Shown: positions 43,589 to 55,618 of the stretch, one piece after another | How the letters are laid out: each line of letters opens with the position of its first letter | Position numbering within the stretch: the first letter of the stretch is position 1 | Assembly (NCBI RefSeq): GCF_025024155.1 | Contig: NW_026251812.1 | Span: 1 to 64,000 of the forward strand | Origin: Gamsiella multidivaricata | Taxonomy: Eukaryota > Mortierellomycota > Mortierellomycetes > Mortierellales > Mortierellaceae | Length of the DNA stretch: 64,000 nt | Direction of reading: 5' to 3' | The notes under the pieces: model-generated | Seen by the model: only the letters and a program-made list of their open reading frames with translations | What the model was told of the DNA's origin: nothing | The model's database searches: none | Program-made: the position numbers and the translations under genes

Positions 43589-46500
43589 CTATGGCGCACC
43601 AGCATTGGAGCTGGAACTAGGGGCAGAGCCAGGCGTTGGCGGGTTTGACCCCTTCCTGTGTAGAATTACATACGGTCCAGACAGAGGCGCCTCCGAATGG
43701 GTTTGATCCGCACTTGTTGACGTTGTCGGAGCTGATATAGTTGGTGTTGCCTCATTCGAGGCATTACTCGAGACCGAAGCCGCGTCCCCTTGCTTCGGCA
43801 AACTGCTCGATGACGAGGGAACAGACGGTGTCACTGCCTGCGCGGTGTTCGACATGAGGGTTTCCCTGTCCTCCTTCAACATATTGTTCTTGATGTACGC
43901 TGCCGACAATCGAAGACTTTTCGAGAGCGTCGCCTTCATCTTGTGGGCACGGCTGCTGGAGTAGTGCAGCGCAGAATGAGAGGACAGATTGTCAGCCCAG
44001 GAATGTTGTTGCATGGCTGGAGAGGATGGGACGGTCGCTGCGTTCTGCAGCTTGTACGATCCCGACTTTTTGTCTGACGATGATTCGGTTGTCTTGCCTG
44101 CAGCAGGCAGCGCTGGGCCGGATGCGCTGTCGCTCTCGCGACGCTTCTGGAATAAGGTTGAGATGTCTTGGTACGTTGAGCTGGGTTGACGGATGAGTGT
44201 TGTGGAATACGTTCCTGCAGGGGTAGGAGACGATGTGGCCGATGTTGGAGCAGAGATAGAACCAGGACCAGCAATGGGGTTCTGTGGACGAAGGCGAGGC
44301 GAAAGGGCATTGGGGGAGGTCGACAACATAGGGTCGTTATAGTTGATGGCGGGCGGCGATCCTAGCATCAGCTCCCCACGCGCTGCACTCTTGGCACGAA
44401 GATATTCCATTGCTGTTCCGCCTCCCTCGCCTCTCATGTGTACAACTTGTCCAAGACTTCGGCGGTTGCTCCTCTGTTGGTGGTTCCGGATGTCTTCTAG
44501 GTCGACCTGTGTCGAATCCCATCCAATTTCGCTACTAGGGGTCGTTGCGTCTGTCGATAAGAGAAGTGCGTTCTGTTGAGTAGTAGATGAATCGTCCACT
44601 TGCGCGCTTGTTCCATCTGATGAGCTTGGCTGCCCTGTTCCGTCAGTATCATCGTCAATAAGGCGCACCTCTACGCTTAGGTTGCTAGTAGCACCATTCT
44701 GAATCATAAACTCGGCCATAGGATACACTTCGTATTGCTCATCAAGACTGAATGGAACACCGTGCTGGAGGGCGAGCAGCAGTGGCGACGTCTGCATAAC
44801 CATGAACGAAGAGGAGCCATAGGGGTCGGTCGTTGAAGACAAAGACGAATCCTGGACGTCCACTGACGTCTGCTGTCCTTGCTGTTGCCCCTGTCCTGCA
44901 CCTGCACCTACTCCAGATGCATTCAAAATCATAGATCCGATTGTTGATCTCGACAAACGTGGAGAACCTTCTGTGCTCGATGTGAGGCCTTCCAGGCTCG
45001 ACTGCATCTGTCCATCGCCCAAGATCGAAGACCCCGTTGTTCCATCCGCTTCTGACGCTCCATGTCCAGTTCCTGAATGGATGGTCTCGCTTTCCTGCTC
45101 GTCGGACTCCTGTACCGCGTTGAGGTCCGCGCCGGCTGCGTATGCCGCAATGACATCGGGTATATTGTTGGTGATCGCAGCTTGGAAAAGTCCCTTTGTT
45201 GCAAGTATGGCCATGTTCTCTGATGGATCGGCACCTTCCATGTATCGCTGACGGTCAACAAAGGCGCGCTCAGCATACTTCTTTTGAATAAATGCAACCT
45301 TGTACTCTCGCATATCGTTCACAAGAGGCCTCCGGAAGACGACTTTGATTGAAGATTGATCTTCTGGGATCTCATGAGCAGATTGAACGAGGTTTGCTTC
45401 CCATATCCGATTCGAGATTTCATTGCCTACAGAGCGGATAAAATCAAAGAGATCCCGTGTGTATGAGGTAGTGTCCAGAGTGAATGATCGAACTTTTGAA
45501 ATGTGTGTTCCTAGACTTCTGTGAATCCCAGAGCATTCTATCAAATAGTATTGAATATGTTAAGATTTTCGTCAGTTGGGTGTTTTTTTGAGGTGGCTAT
45601 TAAATTGCTTGAAATTTAACTAAGGTAATACTTACCGATGCAAATCAGGATGCCCAGATTGATGGCACACCAGTCTGGGTTCTTGGCTCCACACTCAGCA
45701 CAGAAGTTGTTCGCTGGATGTGTTTCCCGCATGATCTTCAAGAGTCGAGTACCAAGATGATCAAAATAATAAGTCGGCTCTTGAGAACCCCAAATATCGC
45801 CAATACTTCCAGCTAGATTTCTGTCTGCGAATGCTACGTGCATTGCCTGGTCCATGCTTGACCGACCAGCGGCGCTCAGACTCGAGTTAAAACCGTCGAC
45901 ACCATAATTACTGCTAGCCCTGGGGTCCTTGCCGGAGGAGTACATGTCGAGACTTTGGCAGCTACTCGAGCCATTCAAAAGACTTTGAATTGCATTGGAA
46001 ATGACGCTGACCCAAGAGTTCATGTCCTCCGCGCTTGTCGCTTGGTAAACACGTCTGTATTTTGGGGTGATCACCTCGAAACAGAATCGACGGTCCTGAT
46101 TCCGACATGGCCGTACAGTTGAGATCTTGAGGTTGATAGGCTCGTTGTGCAGCATGGTGGCACCCTTTTTCCAGTGTGAATATTCGTGAAGGTGTCCCTC
46201 AGACACAACACACCAATATTTGTGCCAGTTGATGCTGGGTTTCTCGAGGACTGCCGAGTTGTTGTGCATGCTGGGCCGACTTGTAGCGAATAAAAAGCCC
46301 TCCTTGCGCCTTCCCAGGGCCGAGCTGGCATCAATGTCCTGATGCTCCAAATCACGAATGCCAGTAAACTTTGGTATGGTGTTGTTGACAAGTTGAGCCG
46401 AACCGAGCGCTGAAGACGAAGTGGGCGACGCACTAGTGGCGAGTTTCTGGTCTGCTCCTGCATTACTGTCTTGATGGTCCTCAGGGGATTCTTGGGTAAC

Positions 46501-48924
46501 ATTGGGAATATCAAGATTGCCGTCAGAGGGTGCATCGGAGCTGTTGGGAGGAGGAGTCGAAGTGGAGGCAAGATGGGAGCTGCTTCTTGTAAATGAGAAA
46601 GGAACCGACGAGGGACCGTCGTCGTGGCTATCCAGTAGTTCCTTCCTTCGTTCCTGGCGTTCCTTCCTGACGATTGCCGCTCGTTTGTGAGATTCTAAAA
46701 GTTCAGCTGCGAGCAGATCCAAGCCGGGCTTCAAATCTTCTGCTAGAAGTGCCGTATCCATCATGTTTCTGCAGTGCTTTTCCGAGTAGTTGGTTAGATG
46801 GTGCAAAATCTCGTCGCTCTTGCTGCCGCCGACTCGCATGTCGAGAAGGAATCCCCAGTACTCGAAGCGCTTGACCTCGAATTGCCGCCGTTTCTTTTCG
46901 TATTTTGCATCCGCCTCGCCCTTTTTCCGATTACTCTCCTGTTTCATGGCCATGTATCGAGACAGGAACTGGTAGTACTCCTTGCTCTCGTCGTCGAACG
47001 ACTTTCGGTGGACTTCCGCCGCTTTGATATCATTACTATAGAACCGAGAGAGCGGCTCGATCAATAGACTGCGCATCTGGTGTCCAAGAACATCAGCCGT
47101 CTCAGCAAGACACTGGGACATAGGTCGAAGATAGTTGTTGATTAGAGGCTCTGCCGGCTTGAACCCCTCCATCTCCTTGACAAAGGCTTCATCTGCGACC
47201 ACCAGTGCTTTCCGAGCCTCGAGAACCGTCTGCGCAGCCTTGATGATCCGTTTTGTCGATGCCTTCATGTCACGAATGTGGTTCTCACACTCTGCGACAG
47301 TCGCTCGGAAGAGCGGTCCGTCTTCAGTGTCTTGGGCGAGCGGTACCAGGTTTGGATTTGAGGATAATCCTGCAGTAGGCCCGAAGGCGTCTGCAGCCAG
47401 CCCTGGTGCGGCTGAGTTGGTACTAGCGTCAAGTAATGAGGCGTGGCTCGAGGGCACGGAGACACCCTTGGAATGAAAGGAGCCAAGTCGAGTGATGCCC
47501 CCAATTCTTTCTGGGATTGACGCCTGCCTCCAATGCCGGCTGTTTGTTGAAGACGGCCGATGTGGTTCAGATTGCTTATGCCCCGCATCCTGTCCAGCAG
47601 AAGGGGAGTCTGCGAAGTGTGTGTGTAGAGTTGGTCAGACTTCACATCCGTTTCTGCTCCAATGATAATATTTGCTATGGAAGTTAGTATGCTTTCCTTA
47701 CCAATGATCCAGAGCGAGAATTTTGAGAGAATATCTGCATTGCCAGTTGAAGGATTCCGATGTAGGAACTAGTAATACAATAAACATCCGTGTGTCAATT
47801 AATTTAAGCCCCTAGCCTATGTAGCATGCAGCAGACTTTACTCACAGCAAACACGGCTTTGTGGCCCAGCGGATCGTCCTGTGCGCGGTCTCTTGAATGG
47901 TCCCATGTCCAGTTGTATATCTGAGAGCCTCCCTGGTCCTTTAAGTCATGTTCTTCCATAATTGGTTCCACACTGACAACCGAACCGCCCTTTATCTAAA
48001 AGGAAGGTGTTGTTGGTCAAAATATCATCCCTGACAGACCATGTCACCGTCTCCTGCCCAAAATGTAATAATCACTTACCTGTTGCTCAAACTTGGTTTC
48101 AAGGCATAGGTCCAGTAATTCCTGCTCTGAGTTGACCTCTGCAAAGTATATGCTCGGCATGCGTACGTTACTGGCAGTGGTAATGTTGCTGCTGTTCTCG
48201 TCCCTGGCTACTATTGGGCCTGACTCTGGCGGTTCTGTGTGGTTATTTGCTAAAGATTTCCCGCGACTAGATGTAGGTCTCTCTGGGCAGTTGTCTTTAG
48301 ATTCGGCGCTATTTTTGTTGGTTGATACTGCTGAGGTCAACTTTCCCGACAACATTGAGTTTTGATCTCTAGTAGTATGAGATGCAGCACCTTGCTCTTC
48401 CACAGCGCTCTCCTTGTTCGCACTGTAAGTTGCTTCCCCGGAATCCACGGCGTTACTGCTGGCTGTCGGAGGCGTGGACGACATCGAATCGAAGATATGC
48501 CCTTTCAACCCAAAAGAGAGGCGGAGGCCCTCCCCTGCATGAACCTTGAGCAGCAAGGCAGCCGTTGGTGCCTCAGTTGCTGCGTCGGACGATGTGGAAA
48601 TGACATCTGTGTCCAGCACATACTCGACACGGTCCTGTGAGTGGCATTGGACTGCAAAGTTCGAGTTTGGCAGCACCGAGATAGTCAGTGCTGGCGAGGC
48701 TGTGGCATTGTGAACGGTGATGCTTGAGATGTCAACTGCAGTGGATAAATAAAATAAGATGAAACGTGGAAGGTTGGAAGGTTAGGGGTGTTGATATAAG
48801 TGCGAACATTCTTTTTGTTTGTTCAGTGCGAAGGCGATACACAACGGAGCAAATACTTGCATTGGGTGGTATCGGACTGTGTGAGAGAGGAGGAAGGGGT
48901 CTGGGAAGCGATGGAGGAGGCCAT
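43589..48924 (-). CDS. BAR-PH-ArfGAP-ankyrin protein (6 exons)
   Basis: Exons (minus strand) 48924-48861, 48735-48080, 47995-47846, 47768-47702, 47609-45636 and 45537-43589 total 4860 bases, about 1619 residues in phase. The N-terminal 350 residues are unfamiliar. A BAR-type coiled coil spans about residues 400-640 (VAECENHIRDMKAST..., KKGEADAKYEKKRRQFE). A PH domain lies near 745-855 (RKEGFLFATSR, WCVVSEGHL). The ArfGAP zinc finger is near 935-1050 (CAECGAKNPDWCAINLG, then CIECSGIHRSLG with the arginine finger). An ankyrin-like stretch follows (LFQAAITNNIPDVIAAYAAGADLN), then a 500-residue disordered Ser/Thr tail. It would stimulate GTP hydrolysis by Arf on curved membranes. The first intron requires a GC donor (GCAAGT), so exon 1 is less certain. 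Confidence 0.87.
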
Positions 48925-49779
48925 GGCATCGGCCTCGTCTATATCGTACGGGGAGTTGGGAATGACAATGGTGTTGACAGTGTGTTGTTTGAAGGGCGCT
49001 TGGCTTCTTGTTCAGGGTGCGACGTTGGGCGATAATGGTATGCAAGCAGTGTGCAGCAAGCGACGATCCCACTGTTGGAGTGAATGAGGGTCGGATGAGT
49101 GGAGATGAGTGGTGGAGAGAGGAGAAAGAGATGAGAAGCGATGATGAGAGTGAAGGATCGGGAGGGAGCTGCTTGCGGGGAACGAAGAGCTGGTTCTTGC
49201 TATATGGTGTTAGTGCCCTTGAAGTATGTTTCCTTGGGATGGCAGGCAAGTCATGCTGCTTTTTTTTGAGTTCCTTCCATTCTGTGGAGAGTCCAGGTGG
49301 AGAGAGCGCGCGCGCTTTCTTTTGCTTGCAAATACGGTGCAGGTTTAGACATACTCTTCTGCATGAGAGCCATGTTATATGCATAATATGTGTCTTCCGT
49401 GAGCTCTCACAGCCTATTTTATTTTAACCATGGGCCTACAGCACGACAATCAAATTCCAGAGCGAAGAGCAATTCGAGTAAGCTATCAGCAAACAGGAAC
49501 CGAGGCAGATTGCAATGGCCCAAAGGGTTTACTGACACATCCGTGGACAGGCCCTGCACATGCGCGGCGACTTTCCCCCTACGCGGCGGGATAGACAGAC
49601 ACAGTACGCGTCTCGGCCCATTGATCCGGGGTGCTCATCATTTCCTCACGCGTCGTCACTTCGCCGCAAAAATAAGGCATGTGACATTAGAGACAAACGA
49701 GGTCGTCCCCTCCTTTCCTACACACACTCTCATACCCGTTCGTTAACAACTACCTTGAAGCACGCCTACAGGAGAAGAC
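48925..49779. promoter_or_regulatory. Divergent region ArfGAP / Heh-Src1 genes
   Basis: 855 bases between starts of two divergent genes. On the minus strand, the sequence directly before the ArfGAP start is open in the same frame back to about 49000 (VIPNSPYDIDEADA) but without an ATG, so an upstream exon may exist. 49260-49320 has a T-run and a GCGCGCGC tract. No RNA gene is seen. Confidence 0.4.
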
Positions 49780-52449
49780 ATGGCATTGTCGGAACCGCCC
49801 CACTATCTCCATCCGGACTTCGATCCCTGGAAACTCAAGATGGATCAGATTCGCGACATTCTGATTCAACATCACGTCAAAACCCCTACTGGAATCGTCC
49901 GAAAACAGCAACTCGTGGATCTTTTCAACCAGCATATCCGGCCCCAGGTCCCCGAGATCAGCGAGGTGGAAAAGGACGCTGAGCTGAACGACCACGAGAA
50001 CAAGGCGTCCAGTTCCAAGACGCGTCACCAACTTGCTAAAAAAGAGGAGGAACAAACCACTGCTGAGACCGCTCCACCTAAATCGACTCGTGTTAAGCGA
50101 GCGAGCAGTAAACAGAGATTGGATCCTGAGGAGCCTGCTGAGGTAATACTCCGACACTCTCAGTATGCCTAGGTGCCATTATTACCCACTTATACCAGTG
50201 AACACTCAAACGCACCTTTAGGTCAAGCCCAAGATTGAGCGCGGTAGTAGTCGTGGCAAAGTATCGGCAGACAGGAGCGATGTAGAATCAAAAACTTCAG
50301 TAACCGGCAGGGGCAGGAAACCTCGCAAGACACCTGTACAAAGCGAAGATGATAGTGAACCCATTTCCAAATCTCTCCGTGTAAAGGTACGCCAGCTATT
50401 CATGGCATAGCTTTCCATTCAACTTCTTCGTCTTTCAAATTCAGCTGGCTTATCCCTTCGGCTTTTTATATACAAAAAAATAGCGGGAGGCCAAGGAGAA
50501 GAAGAAGGCTAGGAGCGCGAACTTTTCGGATGAGAACCCATTCCAAAGTGGAAGCGAATCAGAGCGTAAACGATCTCGGTCGAGGTCCCGCACACGAAAG
50601 GCCAAGGAGAGCGACAAGCGCGATCATGTCTTCAAAGTCCCCGCACAACCTGCCTTTTCCAAGTTTATGCATACGCCTCTACCTGAAAAGGGCGACCCCT
50701 CAAAGTCCTCAGCGCACCCCAAGCCAAGAAAGATCATGCCGGATGAATTCCCTACGCCCAAACCTCTCCACCTTAACGCGCCTCAGTCTGACATGCAGGA
50801 TCTGCTAAATAATTTACGCCGCAACATGGGACCTATTTGGCTGATTCTTTCAACCGTCCTCTTGGCATACGGCATTTGGTATCGACAAACGAGGATTGAT
50901 ATTGGCTTCTGCACGGAAGCTGAACTGGGGACACCGACATCCAGAGGTGGGTGTCATTTTTCAAGCCAAGGTTTATTATTGTGAAGGCATGCGAGATACA
51001 AAGTTGATTTAATATCATATTTATTTTAACACAATCGATCACTAGCCTGGTATTACCCTTCCTGCATTCCTTGTCCCGACCATGCCACTTGCCTAAGATC
51101 CGATACCGAGCCGATCTGCCCGCCAGAATACATTCTCAAGCCCCAACTTTTGAGTTTTGGCAACTTGATCCCGCTTTCGCCTGTTTGCGTCCTTAATAGG
51201 GCAAAGGAGTACCAAAGTCTTCAGGTCGCGGATGCTGTCGAAAAGATGCTGCATCTTCATGCCGGAAACATCGAGTGCAGCTTGTCCAGGGATAAGGCGC
51301 CTCTGAACAGTGTGGAATACAGAGCTCGCCGTGGCATTTCAGTGAACGACCTGCGATCTCAACTGGTGCAGCTGAAGGATGTATGCTATTGCCGCTGTGC
51401 TTCATTTTCTCGTTTGTGGAGTTGTGGAGTATGCAGATGTGCCTCAAAGACAAACAGTATCTCATTGATTTTTGTCTTCTTTCTATTTCTTTAGGACAAC
51501 GTGTCTGATGAGGACTTTGGTCAGTACTGGGATCTTGCTCTGAGAGAGCTTCGCCGACGATCGGACAGGGTCATTTTTGAGCACGGCCTAACAGGGTAAG
51601 ACCGGCCACCTGCATTCGCTATGTCTATTGGAGCAAACGTTTGTTTGAACTCGTACTCACGGCAATCTCTTAATTTTCTTTCATGTAGCGAGGAGCGTGT
51701 ACGCTCACTGAGGCCACAAAAGTCGCTGGGCTGCCGAATTCGACAGGCGCTTGTGAGCTGGGTTGTCAAGTTCAGATTTTTCCTCTTTGGTATGCGATGA
51801 TCGTCAATCTGGAATTTTTTCTTTTGGCACCTTCATATCTGGGACACCATCATCTAACTTGAACATTTGTAATAATATAGCCATGGTCGCAAGCGCTACC
51901 GGAGGTTTCGCCATTCGCTCTCAGGTTTTGAAGAGGCGCAAGGAGGGGCGCATTGTCAACGGTCTTGTCCAGAACGTTCTCGCCAAACTCTCGGACCAAG
52001 CCCACTATCATTATGTTGATCCTGCGCTCTTTTTAGATCCGTTTTTACCCCAAACACACCTGCGTGATGCACTTTTGGCGGATGTCCACTCTGCGGCCAG
52101 GCGACAGGAAATCTGGGACAAAGTCCAGGCGATTGTTGAGAGGAATTCGAATGTAAGGACGAGTTCACAAGAGGTGCATGGGGAGCTGCACAGGGTTTGG
52201 GAGTGGGTTGGACCATCGGGCGTGTTGAGCCAGCATGGCGCTGGTGAGGCGATCAGTCAAGTCGACAACCTTAATCATGGAGTGATGAGCGGAAGCACAC
52301 GTGGGAGAGGAGTACCCAAGGTCCCTCCACGCACTGGGCCGCATGGCAGTTTCTTTGGGTTGAGACGTCAGGACTCGGAGTTCCTCAACCCGGAAAACTC
52401 ACTCTACCCGTCGCTCTCTCAGGATTACCAGGGATACACGCAGGAGTAG
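49780..52449 (+). CDS. SRC1: Inner nuclear membrane protein Heh/Src1/Man1 type (7 exons)
   Basis: Exons 49780-50142, 50222-50386, 50484-50946, 51046-51380, 51495-51595, 51689-51789 and 51881-52449 give 698 residues in phase. Residues 12-53 form the helix-extension-helix DNA-binding motif (DPWKLKMDQIRDILI...VRKQQLVDLFNQHI). A long basic/Ser-rich nucleoplasmic region follows with KR clusters (ERKRSRSRSRTRK) serving as nuclear import signals. The first membrane helix is at about 292-310 (GPIWLILSTVLLAYGIWY). The lumenal part starts with paired cysteines (CIPCPDHATC, PICPPEY). A second hydrophobic stretch lies near 495-512, then the C-terminal MSC winged-helix domain facing the nucleus. Role: tethering of chromatin, including rDNA and telomeres, at the nuclear envelope. 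Confidence 0.92.
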
Positions 52450-52586
52450 AGCGGTGGAGGGCGGTAAACAAGTCGACTGGAAAGGCTGAACAATGTATGG
52501 ACAAAATGAGTGCAGAACATAATAACATAATAAAACGTGTTTTATCTTTTTTTTTTTTTTTTTTTTAACAAAAATTATACGGCTAA

Positions 52587-53784
52587 TTAATGCAGCTTGG
52601 CAGCCTTCTTTTGTCCGACGGGATCAAGCGTCAAGGCTGGTGCAAAGCCCCTCCAAAGATAGACGGCTGGCTGAAGACCCCTGGCGACATAGTGTTGATA
52701 AGCAACCAACAATGTGGAGAAGTAGACGCCAACAATGGAGAAGACGTGCCACCAGGCATGAAACTGCGGGTTCCACTTCAGGATTGATTGGGGCCCGACG
52801 CCATTGACAAATTCACAGAGATGCAGGTCAATCAACCATATGGCGACCGCGAAGAAATAGATACCCAAGGCGCGCTGGATCAGCCAAGTTGACTCGGACT
52901 TGCTGCCGCGGGCTAGGGCTTGGGCACTTTGTTGAAGGTGTAAGGTGGTAGTATAGTAGACGATGATGAGTTGAAGGACGCCAAAAGATGCCTGGAATGT
53001 GTAGAATTGGATCTTGCCGCCAGTGACCGAGACGAAGATGGTTGTCAAAGCTGATATGAAGAAGAGAATGGTTTCAGTATACACTGCATGAAGAATGTGG
53101 AATGTGCGAAAAGGGCGAGCTCACAGCTGTTTTGGTTTGCGGTGCATGTGGGATCGCTTTCTTACCAAGCCAAGCTGCAAGGCTCACAGGGAACCAGCGG
53201 CCTTGAGGTCCATTCTTGGACTCTACAGAGATGAATACGAGTGCTGTTGCTGCATAGATCATTGGTAGTTCATCTGATATGAATGGATCATGTGTAAAGA
53301 TTGATAAAGGAAGAGCTGTCAGCGCGTATCGTTCTCCATCATGGCATACTTTTGTTTTTTGTCAAGTCATCCATGAATGGTAATAGGTCGGACAATTCGT
53401 CTTACCAAGGAGCTGCATTTTGTGCCGAAGTGTTCCATGAAAGAGTGTCGATCCGATTCCTACGATGCTGATGGTCCTGAACGCAACTTTGAAGCGACGC
53501 TCTTTGGTCGGACACAGATACAGCCCTAGTTCCCCCAAAAGCACAATGAACAAGCTGGAGACTGTATTCCAGAACCTAAGGAAATCGTACAGAGGCCAAT
53601 AGACGTTAGCAAGCTCGTTTATTCAGCATGTTGATGCACTGCTTATGGGCGGAACAAAATTACGCCAGACGACTTACTCTGCGACGTAGTAACTGACCAC
53701 ATAATTGTTCTCACACCAGTCCACCGAGGCCGTGTTCGGGGACCAGTATCCAATCCGGTCAAATGATGCTGTTGATGGTGCCAT
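52587..53784 (-). CDS. Alkaline (dihydro/phyto)ceramidase (4 exons)
   Basis: Exons (minus strand) 53784-53678, 53575-53406, 53273-53166 and 53083-52587 give 293 residues in phase. Integral ER/Golgi membrane hydrolase of the CREST superfamily, releasing a fatty acid and sphingoid base from ceramide. Evidence: the N-terminus YWSPNTASVDWCENNY is nearly invariant in alkaline ceramidases. About seven membrane segments follow. Zinc-site residues appear in GSTLFHGTLRHKMQLLDE (His82, Asp93) and in the C-terminal HAWWH (near residue 235). Length is typical of yeast Ypc1/Ydc1 and animal ACER3. The N-terminus runs straight into the conserved motif, which supports the start. Confidence 0.94.
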
Positions 53785-54609
53785 AAATCGTTGCCCAAGT
53801 TAGTTGTCGAGAGCGAAGAAGTAACAGGAAAGCTGTGAAGCAGAGGGAGTGGGTGAAGATGGTGAGGAAACAGAGAGTTCGTCCAAACAAAAAAGTTCAT
53901 TGAATGGAGTAGAGTTTTATAGGGCATGTGCTCGGATCGGCAGACCACAAACCGAATTAGCGTTGACATGGATATTTTATTAGCAATGGCGCCGTGAAGA
54001 CGGTGGGAACGTGGGTACAGCCCTCTTCGGCTCTTCCTTTCCTCCCTCCATTCCTCTTTCCCTCGTGTTCTTCAATATTGAAAGCAGAGAGAAATCAAGA
54101 GAAAAAATATATCTTTAGTGCTGTTTGTGCCACAGTTTGCCCACGGCTCAATTCTATGTAATCAAAGATCTGTCAGTGCGGTCGTTTTGAGAGCATATGC
54201 TCTAATCAATGCCGGGTGCGCTTGGCCCATGCCAACTTGGACCTCTTTCTCCACCTTTGGCCACTTTTCTCCACACCCTAACTTAGCGCGACGATGGCTT
54301 TTAATCACTCGGTGCATCACATACCGAGCAAACAGCAACCCATAAAATTTATGGTTCACTGCTACCACCAGCACTATTCCTTCAAACGATCTGCTCCTTC
54401 GCCAGCGTGCATCCTGTTCGACTCGACAACGTGAGCCATTTTATTATCATGATTATGGAATAGGCAATATGTTGGGGAAGGGATATCAAAGAATGATAAA
54501 AGAGCGGATGAGAGTGGTAAGGAGAGATATGTTTGAGGGTGTTTATGGTATCAATTGATGCTGCAGACATTTTCTTTGAAGAGCATAGTCTATTGCGTAT
54601 ACGATCGCG
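53785..54609. other. Interval between ceramidase start and Rho gene end
   Basis: 825 bases. It contains the ceramidase promoter (next to 53784) and the Rho 3' flank. A CCTTTCCTCC-rich stretch lies at 54030-54065. No gene is supported. Confidence 0.4.
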
Positions 54610-55618
54610 TTAAAGGATGGAACATGCACGTTTGCGCATCTTTGAGATTCGAGACTGCATCGCTGCCTTGACAGCGGCCTGGAAGACCTCTTGAAGGCCT
54701 TTGCCGGTCTTTGCGGAGCACTCGTAGTATTTGCAATACAACGACGCCGCAACTTGTGCGCCCTACAGACATGCAAATCCAGGAACACGCGGGAAAAAAA
54801 CAGTTCGAGTGCGAATCAGCAACCACATTCGTTCACTCGTCCTTACGCTTTTGTAGAGAAGCTTAAGCTTACCCGCTCATATGACACGAACCGATCCTTA
54901 TCTTCTTCTGCTGCCTCGTCCCTCAGATCGGTCTTAAGCCCGACTACGATCTTGGGTACGCTTTCCAAGAAATGCGCCAGTTCCGGATGCCATTTCTCCA
55001 TCAAATTATCAAGACTTGATACAGAATCGACGGAGTAACACATCAGAACCACGTCTGATTCTGGGTATGACAGTGGTCGCAAGCGATCGTAATCTTCCTG
55101 TCCGGCTGTATCCCAAAGTGAGAGCTCGATCTGCTGCTTGCCGTGTGAAATCACCATGGTGTAGTTCTCAAAGACAGTAGGGACGTATTTCTAATGCGAG
55201 CCGCACGCGGTTGCCCATACAGGAGGAGGGAGGATCGTTTTGTTAAGATGCAAGTACATCCAAAATATAGGCACAGTTCCACATGGGGTTATAATCACAA
55301 AGTCCATGCCATGAGATCTAAATAGTGGTACTCTGTTCCAATGGGCACATGAGCAAAAGCAATGTGCAGATAGTCTTCGGAATTACCTTTGGGAACTCGT
55401 TTTTGGAGTGTACTATCAACATGCATGTTTTTCCACAGGCGCCGTCGCCAACAACAACAAGCTTCTTGCGGGTATCTGGCTGCAAGGACACATTCGATTT
55501 AGAGTGAAAACAATAGCGAGCATCGTTAATCATTCGTCGTATTTGCTATACGATGAAAAGATGTCCCGCCGGTCGTTACTGAACTAAAACGATAGTATAG
55601 TTCTCGACGCTTTACCAT
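54610..55618 (-). CDS. Rho-family small GTPase (4 coding exons)
   Basis: Exons (minus strand) 55618-55616 (only the ATG), 55479-55387, 55190-54873 and 54762-54610 give 188 residues. P-loop GDGACGKT (residues 12-19), switch I VPTVFENY, switch [34 protein letters not shown], a polybasic tail SKMRKR and CAAX box CSIL; the final Leu predicts geranylgeranylation. The wording is Rho1/RhoA-like, but [11 protein letters not shown] in place of the common FSKDQFPEVY marks a diverged paralogue. It acts at the plasma membrane in polarity, actin and wall synthesis control. The start codon is separated from the rest by a 136-base intron with donor GTAAAG and acceptor TTGCAG. Without it no Met precedes PDTRKKL in frame except MIND..., which would add an unusual leader. 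Confidence 0.92.
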
